NCBI GenBank assembly: GCA_934445035.1
Contig: CAKSDI010000002.1
Span: forward strand, 62,001 to 126,000
Reading direction: 5' to 3'
Length of the DNA: 64,000 nucleotides
Source: an uncultured Eubacteriales bacterium
GTDB lineage: Bacteria > Bacillota > Clostridia > Oscillospirales > Acutalibacteraceae
The notes beneath the pieces were generated by a model. The model had not been told where the DNA came from. It did not search any database and saw only the letters and a list, made by a program, of their open reading frames with translations. This document shows positions 1 through 8,405 of this stretch, one piece after another (positions within the stretch are counted from its first letter, which is position 1; each line of letters opens with the position of its first letter). The position numbers were made by a program, and so were the translations under genes.

Positions 1-65
1 AATCCTTTTAATTTTATCGCATATATGGTATAATTATTTTACTATAACTTTTTAAGGGGTAAATT

Positions 66-1415
66 ATGGAAAATAAACTAACCGGTAAGCAGTATGTGCT
101 TATCTCGTCGATGCTGTTCGGTCTGTTCTTCGGAGCGGGCAACCTTATTTTTCCGATTATACTCGGAGCAAAAGCTGGAGAAAACATAATTCCTGCCCTT
201 ATAGGAATGCTCATAACCGCCGTGGGAGTTCCGCTCCTCGGAATAGTTGCTATGGGAATTTCAAAGAGCGAAGGGCTTATGCATATGGCAAGCAGGGTAT
301 CTAAGCCTTACAGCTATTTCTTCACATGTGCGCTTTATCTTACGATAGGGCCTTTCTTTGCAATTCCGAGATGTGCCGCCACTTCGTTTACAGTGGGAAT
401 AGTTCCTATCACAGGCGATTCTCACATTGTCCTTTACAGGGCGATATTCAGCGCTCTTTTCTTTGCGGCAGTGCTGTTTTTCTCGCTTAGGCCCTCTAAT
501 ATTATGGACTCTGTAGGGAAATGGCTCAATCCTATTTTCCTTGTATTTTTAGGTATTTTAATTGTAGCCGCATTAATTTCACCTGTTCAGAGCGCTTTCT
601 CATTTAAAGCTACAGGCGATTATCAGAACGCCGCTTTTGCAACGGGATTTTTGCAGGGTTATGACACTCTTGACGCGCTCGCTTCTCTTGCTTTCGGAAT
701 AATCGTTATCACTGTTATAAGAGAGCACGGAGTTAAAGAGCCCGGAAGTATCGCAAAATGCACGGTTAAATCAGGCATATTCAGTATGTCGCTTATGACT
801 GTTATCTATGCGCTTATCGCCTTTGTCGGCGCGCAGAGCTACGGACTTTACAGCGATAGAATTGCAAGTGACCCGAATTTTACCGGAGGCGACGCTTTTG
901 CGATCATAGCAAAGCACTATTTCGGAAATGCCGGAATGATAATTCTTGCTATCACCGTAACATTCTGCTGTCTTAAAACGGCTGTCGGTTTAGTTACCGC
1001 CTGCTCGGAAACATTTTCAAAAATTTTCCCGAAAACATTCGGCTATAAGGTCTATGCGATAATTTTCACCGCGTTTTCTTTCATAGTTTCAAATATCGGA
1101 CTTTCGAAGATAATCAGCTTTTCGGCGCCCGTGCTTTATTTCCTTTATCCTTTGGCTATCGCGCTTATTCTTTTAAGCCTTTTCGGAAAGCTTTTCGGAT
1201 ATTCAAAATGCGTTTTTGTAAGCACTATTGCATTTACTATGATTGCGGCTGTTCTCGATCTTATAAGAGTCAGCGGAATTTCAGCTTTTGAAGGATTTAT
1301 AAAAACCGTTTCAAAATATCTTCCGCTTTATTCTGCCGGAATGGGTTGGCTTATCCCCACGGCAGTAGGCTTTATTGTAGGTCTTATTATCAAATGTTTT
1401 TCTAAATCAAAATAA
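66..1415 (+). CDS. brnQ: Branched-chain amino-acid carrier BrnQ (LIVCS family)
   Basis: A 449-residue integral membrane protein that should import leucine, isoleucine and valine by cation symport. The N-terminus carries the family signature around residues 23-38 (GAGNLIFPIILGAKAG), followed by about twelve hydrophobic segments to the C-terminus, and the length is normal for the family. The ATG follows AAGGGG by a normal distance and a TATAAT box lies at 29-34. It is a single gene closed by a terminator at 1421. AzlCD, a branched-chain amino-acid exporter, is encoded later in the window, but no shared regulatory site is visible. Confidence 0.93.
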   Translation: MENKLTGKQYVLISSMLFGLFFGAGNLIFPIILGAKAGENIIPALIGMLITAVGVPLLGIVAMGISKSEGLMHMASRVSKPYSYFFTCALYLTIGPFFAIPRCAATSFTVGIVPITGDSHIVLYRAIFSALFFAAVLFFSLRPSNIMDSVGKWLNPIFLVFLGILIVAALISPVQSAFSFKATGDYQNAAFATGFLQGYDTLDALASLAFGIIVITVIREHGVKEPGSIAKCTVKSGIFSMSLMTVIYALIAFVGAQSYGLYSDRIASDPNFTGGDAFAIIAKHYFGNAGMIILAITVTFCCLKTAVGLVTACSETFSKIFPKTFGYKVYAIIFTAFSFIVSNIGLSKIISFSAPVLYFLYPLAIALILLSLFGKLFGYSKCVFVSTIAFTMIAAVLDLIRVSGISAFEGFIKTVSKYLPLYSAGMGWLIPTAVGFIVGLIIKCFSKSK

Positions 1416-1420
1416 TATTT

Positions 1421-1450
1421 CGGGGCCGGAATTTCCGGCTCCGATTTTTT
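1421..1450 (+). terminator. Rho-independent terminator of brnQ
   Basis: Arms 1421-1430 and 1434-1443 pair over 10 bp with one G-T pair, followed by a T7 run. It separates brnQ from the iron-uptake operon. Confidence 0.8.
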
Positions 1451-1461
1451 TAAAAAAACTA

Positions 1462-1493
1462 TTGACAAATTTAAAAAGAGGTTGTATTATAAT
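1462..1493 (+). promoter_or_regulatory. Promoter of the feo operon
   Basis: TTGACA at 1462-1467 and TATTAT at 1485-1490 are 17 bp apart; a shifted TATAAT at 1488-1493 is an alternative -10. The predicted start of transcription falls in the first of two palindromes, so repressor binding there would block initiation. Confidence 0.75.
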
Positions 1494-1498
1494 AGGTG

Positions 1499-1547
1499 GT
1501 TAGCGAAAGCTAACTTTTTAAGGACATTTCGGTTAGCTAAAGCTAAT
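1499..1547 (+). promoter_or_regulatory. Paired palindromic operators upstream of feo
   Basis: Two near-identical hairpin-type palindromes lie between promoter and first gene: GTTAGC-GAAA-GCTAAC at 1499-1514 and TTAGC-TAAA-GCTAA at 1533-1546, 34 bp apart. Their position over the transcription start and in front of a ferrous-iron transporter suggests sites for a metal-responsive repressor of the DtxR/IdeR type. The regulator is inferred; only the palindromes are seen. Confidence 0.6.
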
Positions 1548-1568
1548 TTAAAAACGGAGGACTTTTTA

Positions 1569-1781
1569 ATGTTACCTTTAACGCTTGCACAGGTCGGAGA
1601 GGATAATATCATAAAAAAGATCGGCGGAAATCCGGAAGTTAAGAAACATCTTGAAAATCTCGGATTTGTTGTCGGAGGAAATGTTAAGATCGTCAATTCG
1701 CTCGGCGGCAATGTTATTGTCAATGTAAAAGAGGCAAGAGTTGCCATAAGCGAAGAAATGGCGAGAAAGATAATGGTATAA
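1569..1781 (+). CDS. feoA: FeoA-type iron transport accessory protein (first copy)
   Basis: A 70-residue protein with a FeoA/SH3-like fold pattern: an N-terminal segment beginning MLPLTLAQ, then a central helix-turn with HLENLGFVVGG and a C-terminal beta segment. FeoA proteins are small cytosolic partners of the FeoB transporter. I chose the ATG at 1569 because GGAGG at 1556-1560 sits 8 nt upstream; a longer reading would start inside the operator region. It is followed after 20 nt by a second, different FeoA. Two FeoA-like proteins before FeoB are common in Clostridia. Confidence 0.85.
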   Translation: MLPLTLAQVGEDNIIKKIGGNPEVKKHLENLGFVVGGNVKIVNSLGGNVIVNVKEARVAISEEMARKIMV

Positions 1782-1801
1782 TTTTAAGGAGGAAAAGAAG
1801 A

Positions 1802-2023
1802 ATGAAAACTTTGAAGGAAGCTAAGATCGGCGAAACCCTTAAAGTGGTCAAGCTGCACGGCGAAGGTGCGGTCAAGCGCAGAATTATGGATATGGGCCTT
1901 ACAAAAGGCGTAGAAGTTCATATCCGTAAAGTTGCTCCTTTAGGAGATCCCATTGAGCTTACCGTTCGCGGTTACGAGCTGTCTTTAAGAAAGGCAGACG
2001 CCGCAATGATCGAAGTCGAATAA
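1802..2023 (+). CDS. feoA: FeoA-type iron transport accessory protein (second copy)
   Basis: A 73-residue FeoA domain protein. Recognisable family features are the RRIMDMGLTKGVEVHI segment and the C-terminal VRGYELSLRKADA motif, closest to canonical FeoA. It probably binds FeoB and tunes its GTPase or transport activity at the membrane. It follows the first FeoA by 20 nt with its own AGGAGG site and precedes feoB by 43 nt, so all three are co-transcribed. It is the more canonical of the two copies. Confidence 0.92.
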   Translation: MKTLKEAKIGETLKVVKLHGEGAVKRRIMDMGLTKGVEVHIRKVAPLGDPIELTVRGYELSLRKADAAMIEVE

Positions 2024-2066
2024 TTAAATTTCAGTATCACCAAACGAAAGAGAGGATAAAACTAAT

Positions 2067-4565
2067 ATGGATTTGCGAATAGCACTTGCAGGAAATCCTA
2101 ACTGCGGAAAAACCACTCTTTTCAACGCACTCACAGGTTCAAACCAATTCGTTGGTAACTGGCCGGGAGTTACAGTTGAAAAGAAAGAGGGAAAACTTAA
2201 AAAGCACGACGGAGTAGTAATAACCGACCTTCCGGGTATTTATTCACTTTCTCCGTACACCTTGGAAGAGGTAGTTGCAAGAAACTATCTTATCGGCGAG
2301 CGCCCCGATGTTATTCTTAATATCATCGACGGTACAAACTTAGAGCGTAACCTTTATCTTACCACTCAGCTTGTTGAGCTCGGAATTCCGGTCGTTATCG
2401 CCATCAATATGATGGATGTTGTTAAGAAAAACGGCGACAAGATCAACACCGAAGAGCTTTCAAGACAGCTTAACTGCAAAATAGTTGAGATATCTGCTTT
2501 AAAGGGCACAGGAATTATGGAGGCTGCCGAGGCTGCTATCGAAGCCGCGTCTTCCACCAAAACATTGCCTCAGCACAGCTTCTCAGGCTGCGTAGAGCAC
2601 GCAATAGCTCATATCGAGGAAGCGGCTGTTCATAATATGCCCGAAGAGCAGCAGAGATGGTATGCTATCAAGATTTTTGAGCGTGACGATAAGGTTTTAA
2701 GCGACCTTAAGATCAGCGATGATGTTATGAAGCATATCGAGAACGATATCGCAGCTGCCGAAAAAGAGATGGACGATGACTCAGAGTCCATTATCACCAA
2801 CGAGCGTTACATATATATCGCTTCTATAATCAAGGCTTGCTATAAAAAGAAAGACGCCGGAAAGCTTACGACTTCCGATAAAATCGATAAGGTCGTAACA
2901 AACCGCTGGCTCGGTCTTCCGATATTTGCTCTTATTATGTTCCTTGTATATTATATTTCAATGGTAACTGTCGGCTCTGCCGCAACCGATTGGGCTAACG
3001 ACGGACTTTTCGGCGACGGCTGGCACTTGTTCGGAATAGGAACTTCCGCCACTGCTGACGCTGAAGACGAATACGGCGACACCGACGCAATAATCGACGG
3101 CTTTATCGCAAAAGCCGAAGAAGAGGGCATCGATGTTAAAGCGGCAAGCGAAGCGCTTGATCAGGAAAGCGACAGCTTTGATGCTAAGAAAGCCGTAAAA
3201 GAAGTTAAGGCTGTTGAAAGCAAAGCTGATTTCAAAACCTTTACTTATACTCTTGAAGATGAAGAAACACTTGAAACTACTGATGAAACAGGAAAGCTTG
3301 CAGATCTTGATACTGCGCTTGAAGCTTACGAAAAGTATGACGGCGGCGTAGATCCCGCTGATTACGGCGTATGGGTTCCCGGTATTCCTGTTTTAGTAGG
3401 AAACGGTCTTGAAAAAGCCGGTGCAGCAGATTGGCTTGCAGGTCTTATCAATGACGGTATCGTTGCCGGTGTAGGCGCGGTTCTCGGATTTGTTCCTCAG
3501 ATGCTTGTATTATTCCTCCTCCTTGCATTCCTTGAGGCTTGCGGTTATATGGCGCGTATCGCATTCGTACTTGACCGTATCTTCCGTAAATTCGGTCTTT
3601 CCGGTAAATCCTTCATTCCTATGCTCATAGGTACAGGATGCGGAATCCCCGGAATTATGGCTTCCAGAACTATTGAAAACGAACGCGACCGCAGAATGAC
3701 CATTATGACAACAACATTCATTCCCTGCGGCGCTAAAGTACCTTTCATTGCAATGATCGCAGGCGCTATTTTCGGCGGCTCGGCTTGGGTTGCTACAAGC
3801 GCATACTTCATCGGTATGGCAGCAATAATCTGCTCAGGCATTATGCTTAAGAAAACAAAGATGTTCTCAGGCGATCCTGCTCCGTTCGTTATGGAGCTTC
3901 CTGCTTACCATATGCCTACGCTCGGCAATGTTCTCCGTTCAATGTGGGAGCGCGGCTGGTCGTTCATCAAAAAGGCAGGAACAATTATCTTGCTTTCAAC
4001 AATTCTTGTTTGGTTCACCACTTACTTCGGTTGGGCAGACGGCTCGTTCGGAATGCTCACAGAAGATCAGATCGATTCTTCGATACTTGCAAAGATCGGC
4101 GGAGCGGTCGCTTGGTTGTTTGCTCCTCTCGGTTGGGGTAACTGGCAGGCGGTTGTCGCTTCGATCACAGGTCTTGTTGCGAAAGAGAATATCGTCGGTA
4201 CACTCGGAATTCTTTACGGCGGCGGCGACGGAACAGTTTACCAGAGCATAGCAGCTGCATTTACCGGCATTACCGCTTACTCTTTCCTCGTGTTCAACCT
4301 CCTCTGTGCTCCTTGCTTCGCAGCTATAGGCGCTATCAAGCGTGAGATGAACAGCCGCAAGTGGACCTGGTTTGCAATCGGCTATCAGTGCGGATTTGCT
4401 TATCTTGTTGCTCTTATGATAAACCAGTTCGGTAACATATTTGTCGGTAAGGTAAATGTTATAGGTCTTATATTTGCAGTTCTTGCTCTTGCCCTTATGG
4501 TTTATATGCTTGTTCGTCCTTATAAGGAAGCAACTAAACTTACTGCAAAGGTAAAAGCTGATTAA
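2067..4565 (+). CDS. feoB: Ferrous iron transporter FeoB
   Basis: An 832-residue GTPase-coupled Fe(II) permease of the inner membrane. The N-terminal G domain has G1 GNPNCGKT (residues 9-16), G3 DLPG (about 53) and G4 NMMD (about 115). The membrane part contains the two gate-like regions with FIPMLIGTGCGIPGIMASRT and FIPCGAKVPF. An unusual acidic, alanine- and glutamate-rich stretch of roughly 110-130 residues (about 325-450) is inserted after the first membrane segment, presumably extracytoplasmic, making the protein longer than the usual 650-750 residues. Its iron-responsive regulation is inferred from the palindromes upstream of the operon. Confidence 0.97.
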   Translation: MDLRIALAGNPNCGKTTLFNALTGSNQFVGNWPGVTVEKKEGKLKKHDGVVITDLPGIYSLSPYTLEEVVARNYLIGERPDVILNIIDGTNLERNLYLTTQLVELGIPVVIAINMMDVVKKNGDKINTEELSRQLNCKIVEISALKGTGIMEAAEAAIEAASSTKTLPQHSFSGCVEHAIAHIEEAAVHNMPEEQQRWYAIKIFERDDKVLSDLKISDDVMKHIENDIAAAEKEMDDDSESIITNERYIYIASIIKACYKKKDAGKLTTSDKIDKVVTNRWLGLPIFALIMFLVYYISMVTVGSAATDWANDGLFGDGWHLFGIGTSATADAEDEYGDTDAIIDGFIAKAEEEGIDVKAASEALDQESDSFDAKKAVKEVKAVESKADFKTFTYTLEDEETLETTDETGKLADLDTALEAYEKYDGGVDPADYGVWVPGIPVLVGNGLEKAGAADWLAGLINDGIVAGVGAVLGFVPQMLVLFLLLAFLEACGYMARIAFVLDRIFRKFGLSGKSFIPMLIGTGCGIPGIMASRTIENERDRRMTIMTTTFIPCGAKVPFIAMIAGAIFGGSAWVATSAYFIGMAAIICSGIMLKKTKMFSGDPAPFVMELPAYHMPTLGNVLRSMWERGWSFIKKAGTIILLSTILVWFTTYFGWADGSFGMLTEDQIDSSILAKIGGAVAWLFAPLGWGNWQAVVASITGLVAKENIVGTLGILYGGGDGTVYQSIAAAFTGITAYSFLVFNLLCAPCFAAIGAIKREMNSRKWTWFAIGYQCGFAYLVALMINQFGNIFVGKVNVIGLIFAVLALALMVYMLVRPYKEATKLTAKVKAD

Positions 4566-4591
4566 TATAACTTTGTAAAGGAGTTTTGCAA

Positions 4592-4762
4592 ATGTTTGCT
4601 TGGATCATTGAAAATATCGCAACTATAATAGTTTCGCTTGTTTTAATTGTTATTGTTGCTTTAATAGTTGTAAAACTTGTCAGTGATAAGAAAAAAGGCA
4701 AATCCTCCTGCGGCGGTAATTGCAGTCATTGCGCCGGTTGCAGCTCCTGCCACAAAAAATAA
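4592..4762 (+). CDS. FeoB-associated Cys-rich membrane protein
   Basis: A 56-residue protein: one N-terminal membrane helix (about residues 9-30), a short basic stretch, and a Cys-rich tail with five Cys and two His (SSCGGNCSHCAGCSSCH). This is the pattern of the small protein often found after FeoB (FeoB-associated Cys-rich family). The start has GGAG 11 nt upstream, and the gene begins 26 nt after feoB and ends right before a strong terminator, so it is the last gene of the feo operon. The Cys cluster may bind iron near the transporter exit; that role is inferred. Confidence 0.88.
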   Translation: MFAWIIENIATIIVSLVLIVIVALIVVKLVSDKKKGKSSCGGNCSHCAGCSSCHKK

Positions 4763-4764
4763 AA

Positions 4765-4800
4765 AAAGCGGAGGATCGTTTGATCCTCCGCTTTGGTTTT
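4765..4800 (+). terminator. Terminator of the feo operon
   Basis: A perfect 13-bp stem (4765-4777 with 4782-4794), GTTT loop, then TTGGTTTT. It closes the feo operon before the ABC transporter genes. Confidence 0.85.
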
Positions 4801-4823
4801 CTATCAAAAAAAGGAGATGTGTT

Positions 4824-5525
4824 ATGGCTATTGTAGAATTTAAAAATGTCAGCCGAGTATATGTCAGCGGCGACCACGAATTAAAAGCTCTCGATAATGT
4901 CGATATGAAGCTTGAAGAGGGAAGATTTATCGTTATCTTAGGCCCGAGCGGCGCCGGAAAATCCACTCTTTTAAATCTTCTCGGCGGACTTGACAGTCCC
5001 ACAAGCGGAAAAATATTTGTAGAGGGAAAAGATATTTCTTCCTTAAATTCCGATGAGCTTGCGGAGTACCGCGCTAAAAAAGTCGGATTTGTATTCCAAT
5101 TTTATAATCTTGTGCCCACTCTTACGGTCCATGAAAATGTTTCTCTTGTAAAAGAAATTGCTCCCGATTCTTTATCTGCAACAAAAATGATTGAAGAAGT
5201 GGGACTTTCGGATCACCTTAAAAATTTCCCCGCAGAGCTTTCGGGCGGAGAGCAGCAAAGAGTTTCGATTGCAAGAGCGCTTGCTAAAAATCCTAAAATT
5301 CTTTTGTGCGATGAGCCGACAGGTGCTCTCGATTCCAAAACGGGCGTGCTTGTTTTAAAACTGCTTCTTAAAATGGCAAGAGATTATAATAAAACCATTG
5401 TTATAGTTACTCACAATCAGAACATCGCAAAAATGGCTGATGATGTTATCCGTGTTAAAAACGGAAAAATTATTTCTCACACCGTTCAGGATTCTCCTTT
5501 GAGCGCAGATGAAATCGACTGGTAA
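4824..5525 (+). CDS. ABC transporter ATP-binding protein, MacB/LolD type
   Basis: A 233-residue ATPase with Walker A GPSGAGKS, Q-loop FVFQFYNLVPTLTVHENV, signature LSGGEQQR and Walker B ILLCDEPTGALD, typical of the MacB/LolD/FtsE group that works with FtsX-like permeases. The start at 4824 follows AAGGAG; a longer upstream reading would run through the feo terminator. The permease begins 13 nt after its stop. Substrate is unknown; such pairs commonly export peptides, lipids or antibiotics and are not importers. Confidence 0.93.
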   Translation: MAIVEFKNVSRVYVSGDHELKALDNVDMKLEEGRFIVILGPSGAGKSTLLNLLGGLDSPTSGKIFVEGKDISSLNSDELAEYRAKKVGFVFQFYNLVPTLTVHENVSLVKEIAPDSLSATKMIEEVGLSDHLKNFPAELSGGEQQRVSIARALAKNPKILLCDEPTGALDSKTGVLVLKLLLKMARDYNKTIVIVTHNQNIAKMADDVIRVKNGKIISHTVQDSPLSADEIDW

Positions 5526-5538
5526 GGGCGGTGAGATA

Positions 5539-7818
5539 ATGCTGCTTAAAAAACTTTTCAGAACGATGAAGCTATATAAATCACAGTTTATATCTATGAT
5601 AATTATGATAGCTTTAGGAATAGGCATATTTGTGGGATTTAATATGGAATGGGTAAGTATCAAAGAAAATACGACCCGATTCTTTGATGAAACAAATTTC
5701 GCCGATTACAGAATTTCTTCCGAAAAAGGATTTTCGGAGAGCGACCTTAAAAAGATAGAAGAAATAAAAGGTGTGAGCGAGGCTTCGCGTTTTTTAAGCG
5801 TGAATGCGGATATTAAAGGCAAAAAGGGAAGAAGCGTTGCTCTTAATGTTACCGAAAACGAGAAAGTTTCGGGCTTTAAGCTTATGAGCGGCGAAAAATA
5901 TTCTTCATCTGATAAAGACGGTATTTGGCTTTCCGATAAATTTGCAGACGCCAATAATATCAAGCTCGGAGATAAAATAACTTTAAATTATAAAAATCTT
6001 GATATCAACTGCAAGGTAAAAGGACTTATTAAATCCTCGGAGTATCTGATATGCGTAAGAGATTCAAGCCAGCTTATGCCGGATTACGATACATTCGGAT
6101 TTGCCTATATTTCGCCTGCACTTTATAAAAGTGCCGCAGGGTTTGATTTTTACCCTCAGATAAATGTTTTATCCTCGCTTTCTAAAAAAAGCTTTTCCGA
6201 CGCGGTAGACGATAAGCTTTCAAACACCACGCTTGTTCTTACAAAGGATGAAGTCGTATCATATGCTCAGTCTGACGGCGAGGCAGACGAGGGCAAAACA
6301 ATGGGCTCTGTATTGCCTGTTTTATTCCTTGCTATAGCCGTGCTTACAATGGTAACAACTATGCACAGACTCACCGCAAAGGAAAAGACGCAGATAGGCA
6401 CATTAAAGGCTTTGGGCTTTAAGGATAAAAAGATAATAGTGCATTATTCTTCTTATGCTTTTATGATAGGAATAATAGGATCTCTTATCGGAACTGCGCT
6501 CGGCTACGGTGTTGCTTACTTTATAATGAACCCGAACGGCTCAATGGGCACATATTTCGATATGCCTTATTGGAAACTGCATTTGCCGCTGTTTTGCATA
6601 GTTATATTAGTGCTGATAATTGCAGTGCTGACCTTTATCGGATTTTTATCCGTCAAACAAATGCTTAAAGGCACTGCCGCCGACGCATTAAGACCGTATA
6701 CTCCTAAAAAGGTAAAGCCGCTTAAAATCGAAAAAACCAAAATGTTCCATAAGCTTACGTTCGGAACACGCTGGAATATGCGCGATATCATAAGGCATAA
6801 ATCAAGAAGTGCGATGAGCCTTTTAGGAATTGCGGGCTGCACGATCTTAATTATGGGCTCTTTCGGTATGCGCGATACCATGGGCGCTTTTATGGATATG
6901 TATTATGACGGCGCTCTGCATTATTCTTCGAGAATATATATTTCCGAGAATTCGGAAAAACAGGCTGTAAACGCTATAAAAGAGCTTTATGACTCCGATT
7001 CGAGCCAGACCATGGCTGTGAATTTTAACGATAAGACAGTTTCTCTTGATATCTACGATACGAAAAATAATCTTATCCGTTTCCCCGGTTTTGACGGCGA
7101 ATATGTAAATATCGATAAAAACGGCGCATTTATGTGCAAGAGATTAGCCGAAGAATTCGGTCTTGAAAAAGGAGATACATTCACTGTAAGTCCTTTCGGA
7201 ACGGATAAAGAATATGAATTCAGGTTCGAGGGAATTATAAGAAGCGTTTCGGAAAATATTGTTATTTCCAAAAATTATGCCGAAAATTCGGGAATTAATT
7301 ATCTGCCGGATTCCTTGTATACAAAAACGGATAAAGCAGATATAAAATCCGACAGCGTCATCAAAAGCGTTCAGTCAAAACAGGCTGTTATAGATTCATT
7401 TGACACATTTATGGAAATAATGAATTCTATGATCTTTTTGCTTGTTTTCGGAGCGGCACTGCTCGGCACGGTTGTTCTTTATAACTTAGGCGTTATGAGC
7501 TATACCGAAAGATACAGGGAAATGGCAACGCTCAAGGTAGTAGGCTTTAAAGACAAGAAGATAGGAAGACTTCTTATCAGTCAGAATATCTGGCTGACAT
7601 TTATAGGTCTTATAATAGGTATTCCTTTAGGTATCCTGACGCTTAAAGTACTTGTTGATAAGTTAGCCAGCGAGTATGAAATGATAATAAATGTTAAATG
7701 GTACACTTATTTGATAACAACGCTTATAACCTTTGCCGTATCGCTTTTTGTAAGCCTGCTTGTCGCAAGAAAGAATAAAAAGATAGATATGGTCGAAGCT
7801 TTAAAAGGAGCGGAATAA
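5539..7818 (+). CDS. FtsX-family ABC transporter permease
   Basis: A 759-residue MacB/FtsX-type permease with an N-terminal membrane helix, a large extracytoplasmic domain (about residues 45-250), three membrane helices, and a repeat of the same layout in the second half (extracytoplasmic about 455-610, then three helices), i.e. the duplicated form with eight or so helices. The ATG at 5539 has GGTGAG upstream. It forms a two-gene transporter with the preceding ATPase. Its last 18 nt overlap the end of the convergent small gene at 7801. Confidence 0.92.
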   Translation: MLLKKLFRTMKLYKSQFISMIIMIALGIGIFVGFNMEWVSIKENTTRFFDETNFADYRISSEKGFSESDLKKIEEIKGVSEASRFLSVNADIKGKKGRSVALNVTENEKVSGFKLMSGEKYSSSDKDGIWLSDKFADANNIKLGDKITLNYKNLDINCKVKGLIKSSEYLICVRDSSQLMPDYDTFGFAYISPALYKSAAGFDFYPQINVLSSLSKKSFSDAVDDKLSNTTLVLTKDEVVSYAQSDGEADEGKTMGSVLPVLFLAIAVLTMVTTMHRLTAKEKTQIGTLKALGFKDKKIIVHYSSYAFMIGIIGSLIGTALGYGVAYFIMNPNGSMGTYFDMPYWKLHLPLFCIVILVLIIAVLTFIGFLSVKQMLKGTAADALRPYTPKKVKPLKIEKTKMFHKLTFGTRWNMRDIIRHKSRSAMSLLGIAGCTILIMGSFGMRDTMGAFMDMYYDGALHYSSRIYISENSEKQAVNAIKELYDSDSSQTMAVNFNDKTVSLDIYDTKNNLIRFPGFDGEYVNIDKNGAFMCKRLAEEFGLEKGDTFTVSPFGTDKEYEFRFEGIIRSVSENIVISKNYAENSGINYLPDSLYTKTDKADIKSDSVIKSVQSKQAVIDSFDTFMEIMNSMIFLLVFGAALLGTVVLYNLGVMSYTERYREMATLKVVGFKDKKIGRLLISQNIWLTFIGLIIGIPLGILTLKVLVDKLASEYEMIINVKWYTYLITTLITFAVSLFVSLLVARKNKKIDMVEALKGAE

Positions 7819-8010
7819 ACTATCTGAAATCTCTTTTTGCCTGTTATTTTTGATCATTTGCTCGGTTTTCAGGTGAAGATCCGAAAGAGAATGTACATAA
7901 TCGTTATATTCAGCGTGCATTTTCACCTGAAGATCGGCAGGCAGTGATAAGAAGTATTTTCTTGCGCTGCTGCTTGAAAAAATCAGTTCTTTTAAATTTT
8001 TATATTGCAT
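7801..8010 (-). CDS. Small conserved-looking hypothetical protein
   Basis: A 69-residue soluble protein starting MQYKNLKELIFSSSSARKYF and rich in charged helix-forming residues. It looks like the small helical proteins of unknown function seen in Clostridia. The ATG at 8010 is chosen over an upstream one at 8040 because a G-rich stretch (GGGGGCG) precedes it at ribosome-binding distance. It is divergent from the HMA protein gene, and the start region lies in an 11-bp inverted repeat shared with that gene. No function is proposed. Confidence 0.6.
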   Translation of the reverse strand: MQYKNLKELIFSSSSARKYFLSLPADLQVKMHAEYNDYVHSLSDLHLKTEQMIKNNRQKEISDSLFRSF

Positions 8011-8055
8011 TTTATCGCCCCCAATATTTATGATTTGCACTCTTGGCGATAAAAT
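8009..8055. promoter_or_regulatory. Inverted repeat in a divergent intergenic region
   Basis: ATTTTATCGCC at 8009-8019 is repeated in inverted form as GGCGATAAAAT at 8045-8055, across the gap between the two divergent small genes. One arm covers the start codon of the minus gene, the other lies just upstream of the HMA gene. It could be a shared operator or an RNA fold; which is not decided by the sequence. Confidence 0.4.
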
Positions 8056-8073
8056 ACTAAGGAGTGAATAAAA

Positions 8074-8328
8074 ATGGTAAAAACAGTTTTAAAAATCGAC
8101 GGTATGATGTGCTCAATGTGCGAGGCTCATATAAACGACTGTATAAGAAAGAATTTTAAAATAAAAAAAGTTTCGTCTTCTCACAAGAAAGGCGAAACAG
8201 TAATAGAATCTCAGGAAGATCTTAATTTTGATAAAATAAAAGAGGCAGTGGGAGAAACAGGCTATAAAGTACTTGATATAAAAAGCGAAGTATATGAAAA
8301 GCACGGTCTTTTTTCTAAGAAAAAGTAA
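8074..8328 (+). CDS. Heavy-metal-associated (HMA) domain protein
   Basis: An 84-residue single-domain protein. Residues 1-65 have the ferredoxin-like HMA pattern with the metal site GMMCSMCEAHI (CxxC, residues 12-15) and a C-terminal GETGYKV segment. Such proteins bind Cu(I) or similar soft metals and hand them to P-type ATPases. No ATPase gene is adjacent. The last 15-20 residues are a basic extension not found in minimal chaperones. AGGAG precedes the ATG. Confidence 0.85.
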   Translation: MVKTVLKIDGMMCSMCEAHINDCIRKNFKIKKVSSSHKKGETVIESQEDLNFDKIKEAVGETGYKVLDIKSEVYEKHGLFSKKK

Positions 8329-8329
8329 G

Positions 8330-8389
8330 TTGAAAAAAGTTTTAAGCTGTGATATAATTGAGGCGGTAATTTTTTGCCGCCTCAATTTA
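8330..8389 (+). promoter_or_regulatory. thrH promoter with a hairpin at the transcript start
   Basis: TTGAAA (8330-8335) and TATAAT (8353-8358) are spaced by 17 bp. A 9-10 bp stem (TTGAGGCGG with CCGCCTCAA) begins right after the -10 box, so the transcript would start with a strong hairpin before the AAGGAG site of thrH. It may act as mRNA stabiliser, or as a terminator of the HMA gene. Confidence 0.6.
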
Positions 8390-8405
8390 TTTAAGGAGAT
8401 TTTTT

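Noticed and set aside
3928..4251. Reading frames inside feoB in other frames
   Set aside because: Shadow frames of a well-supported gene with unnatural composition.
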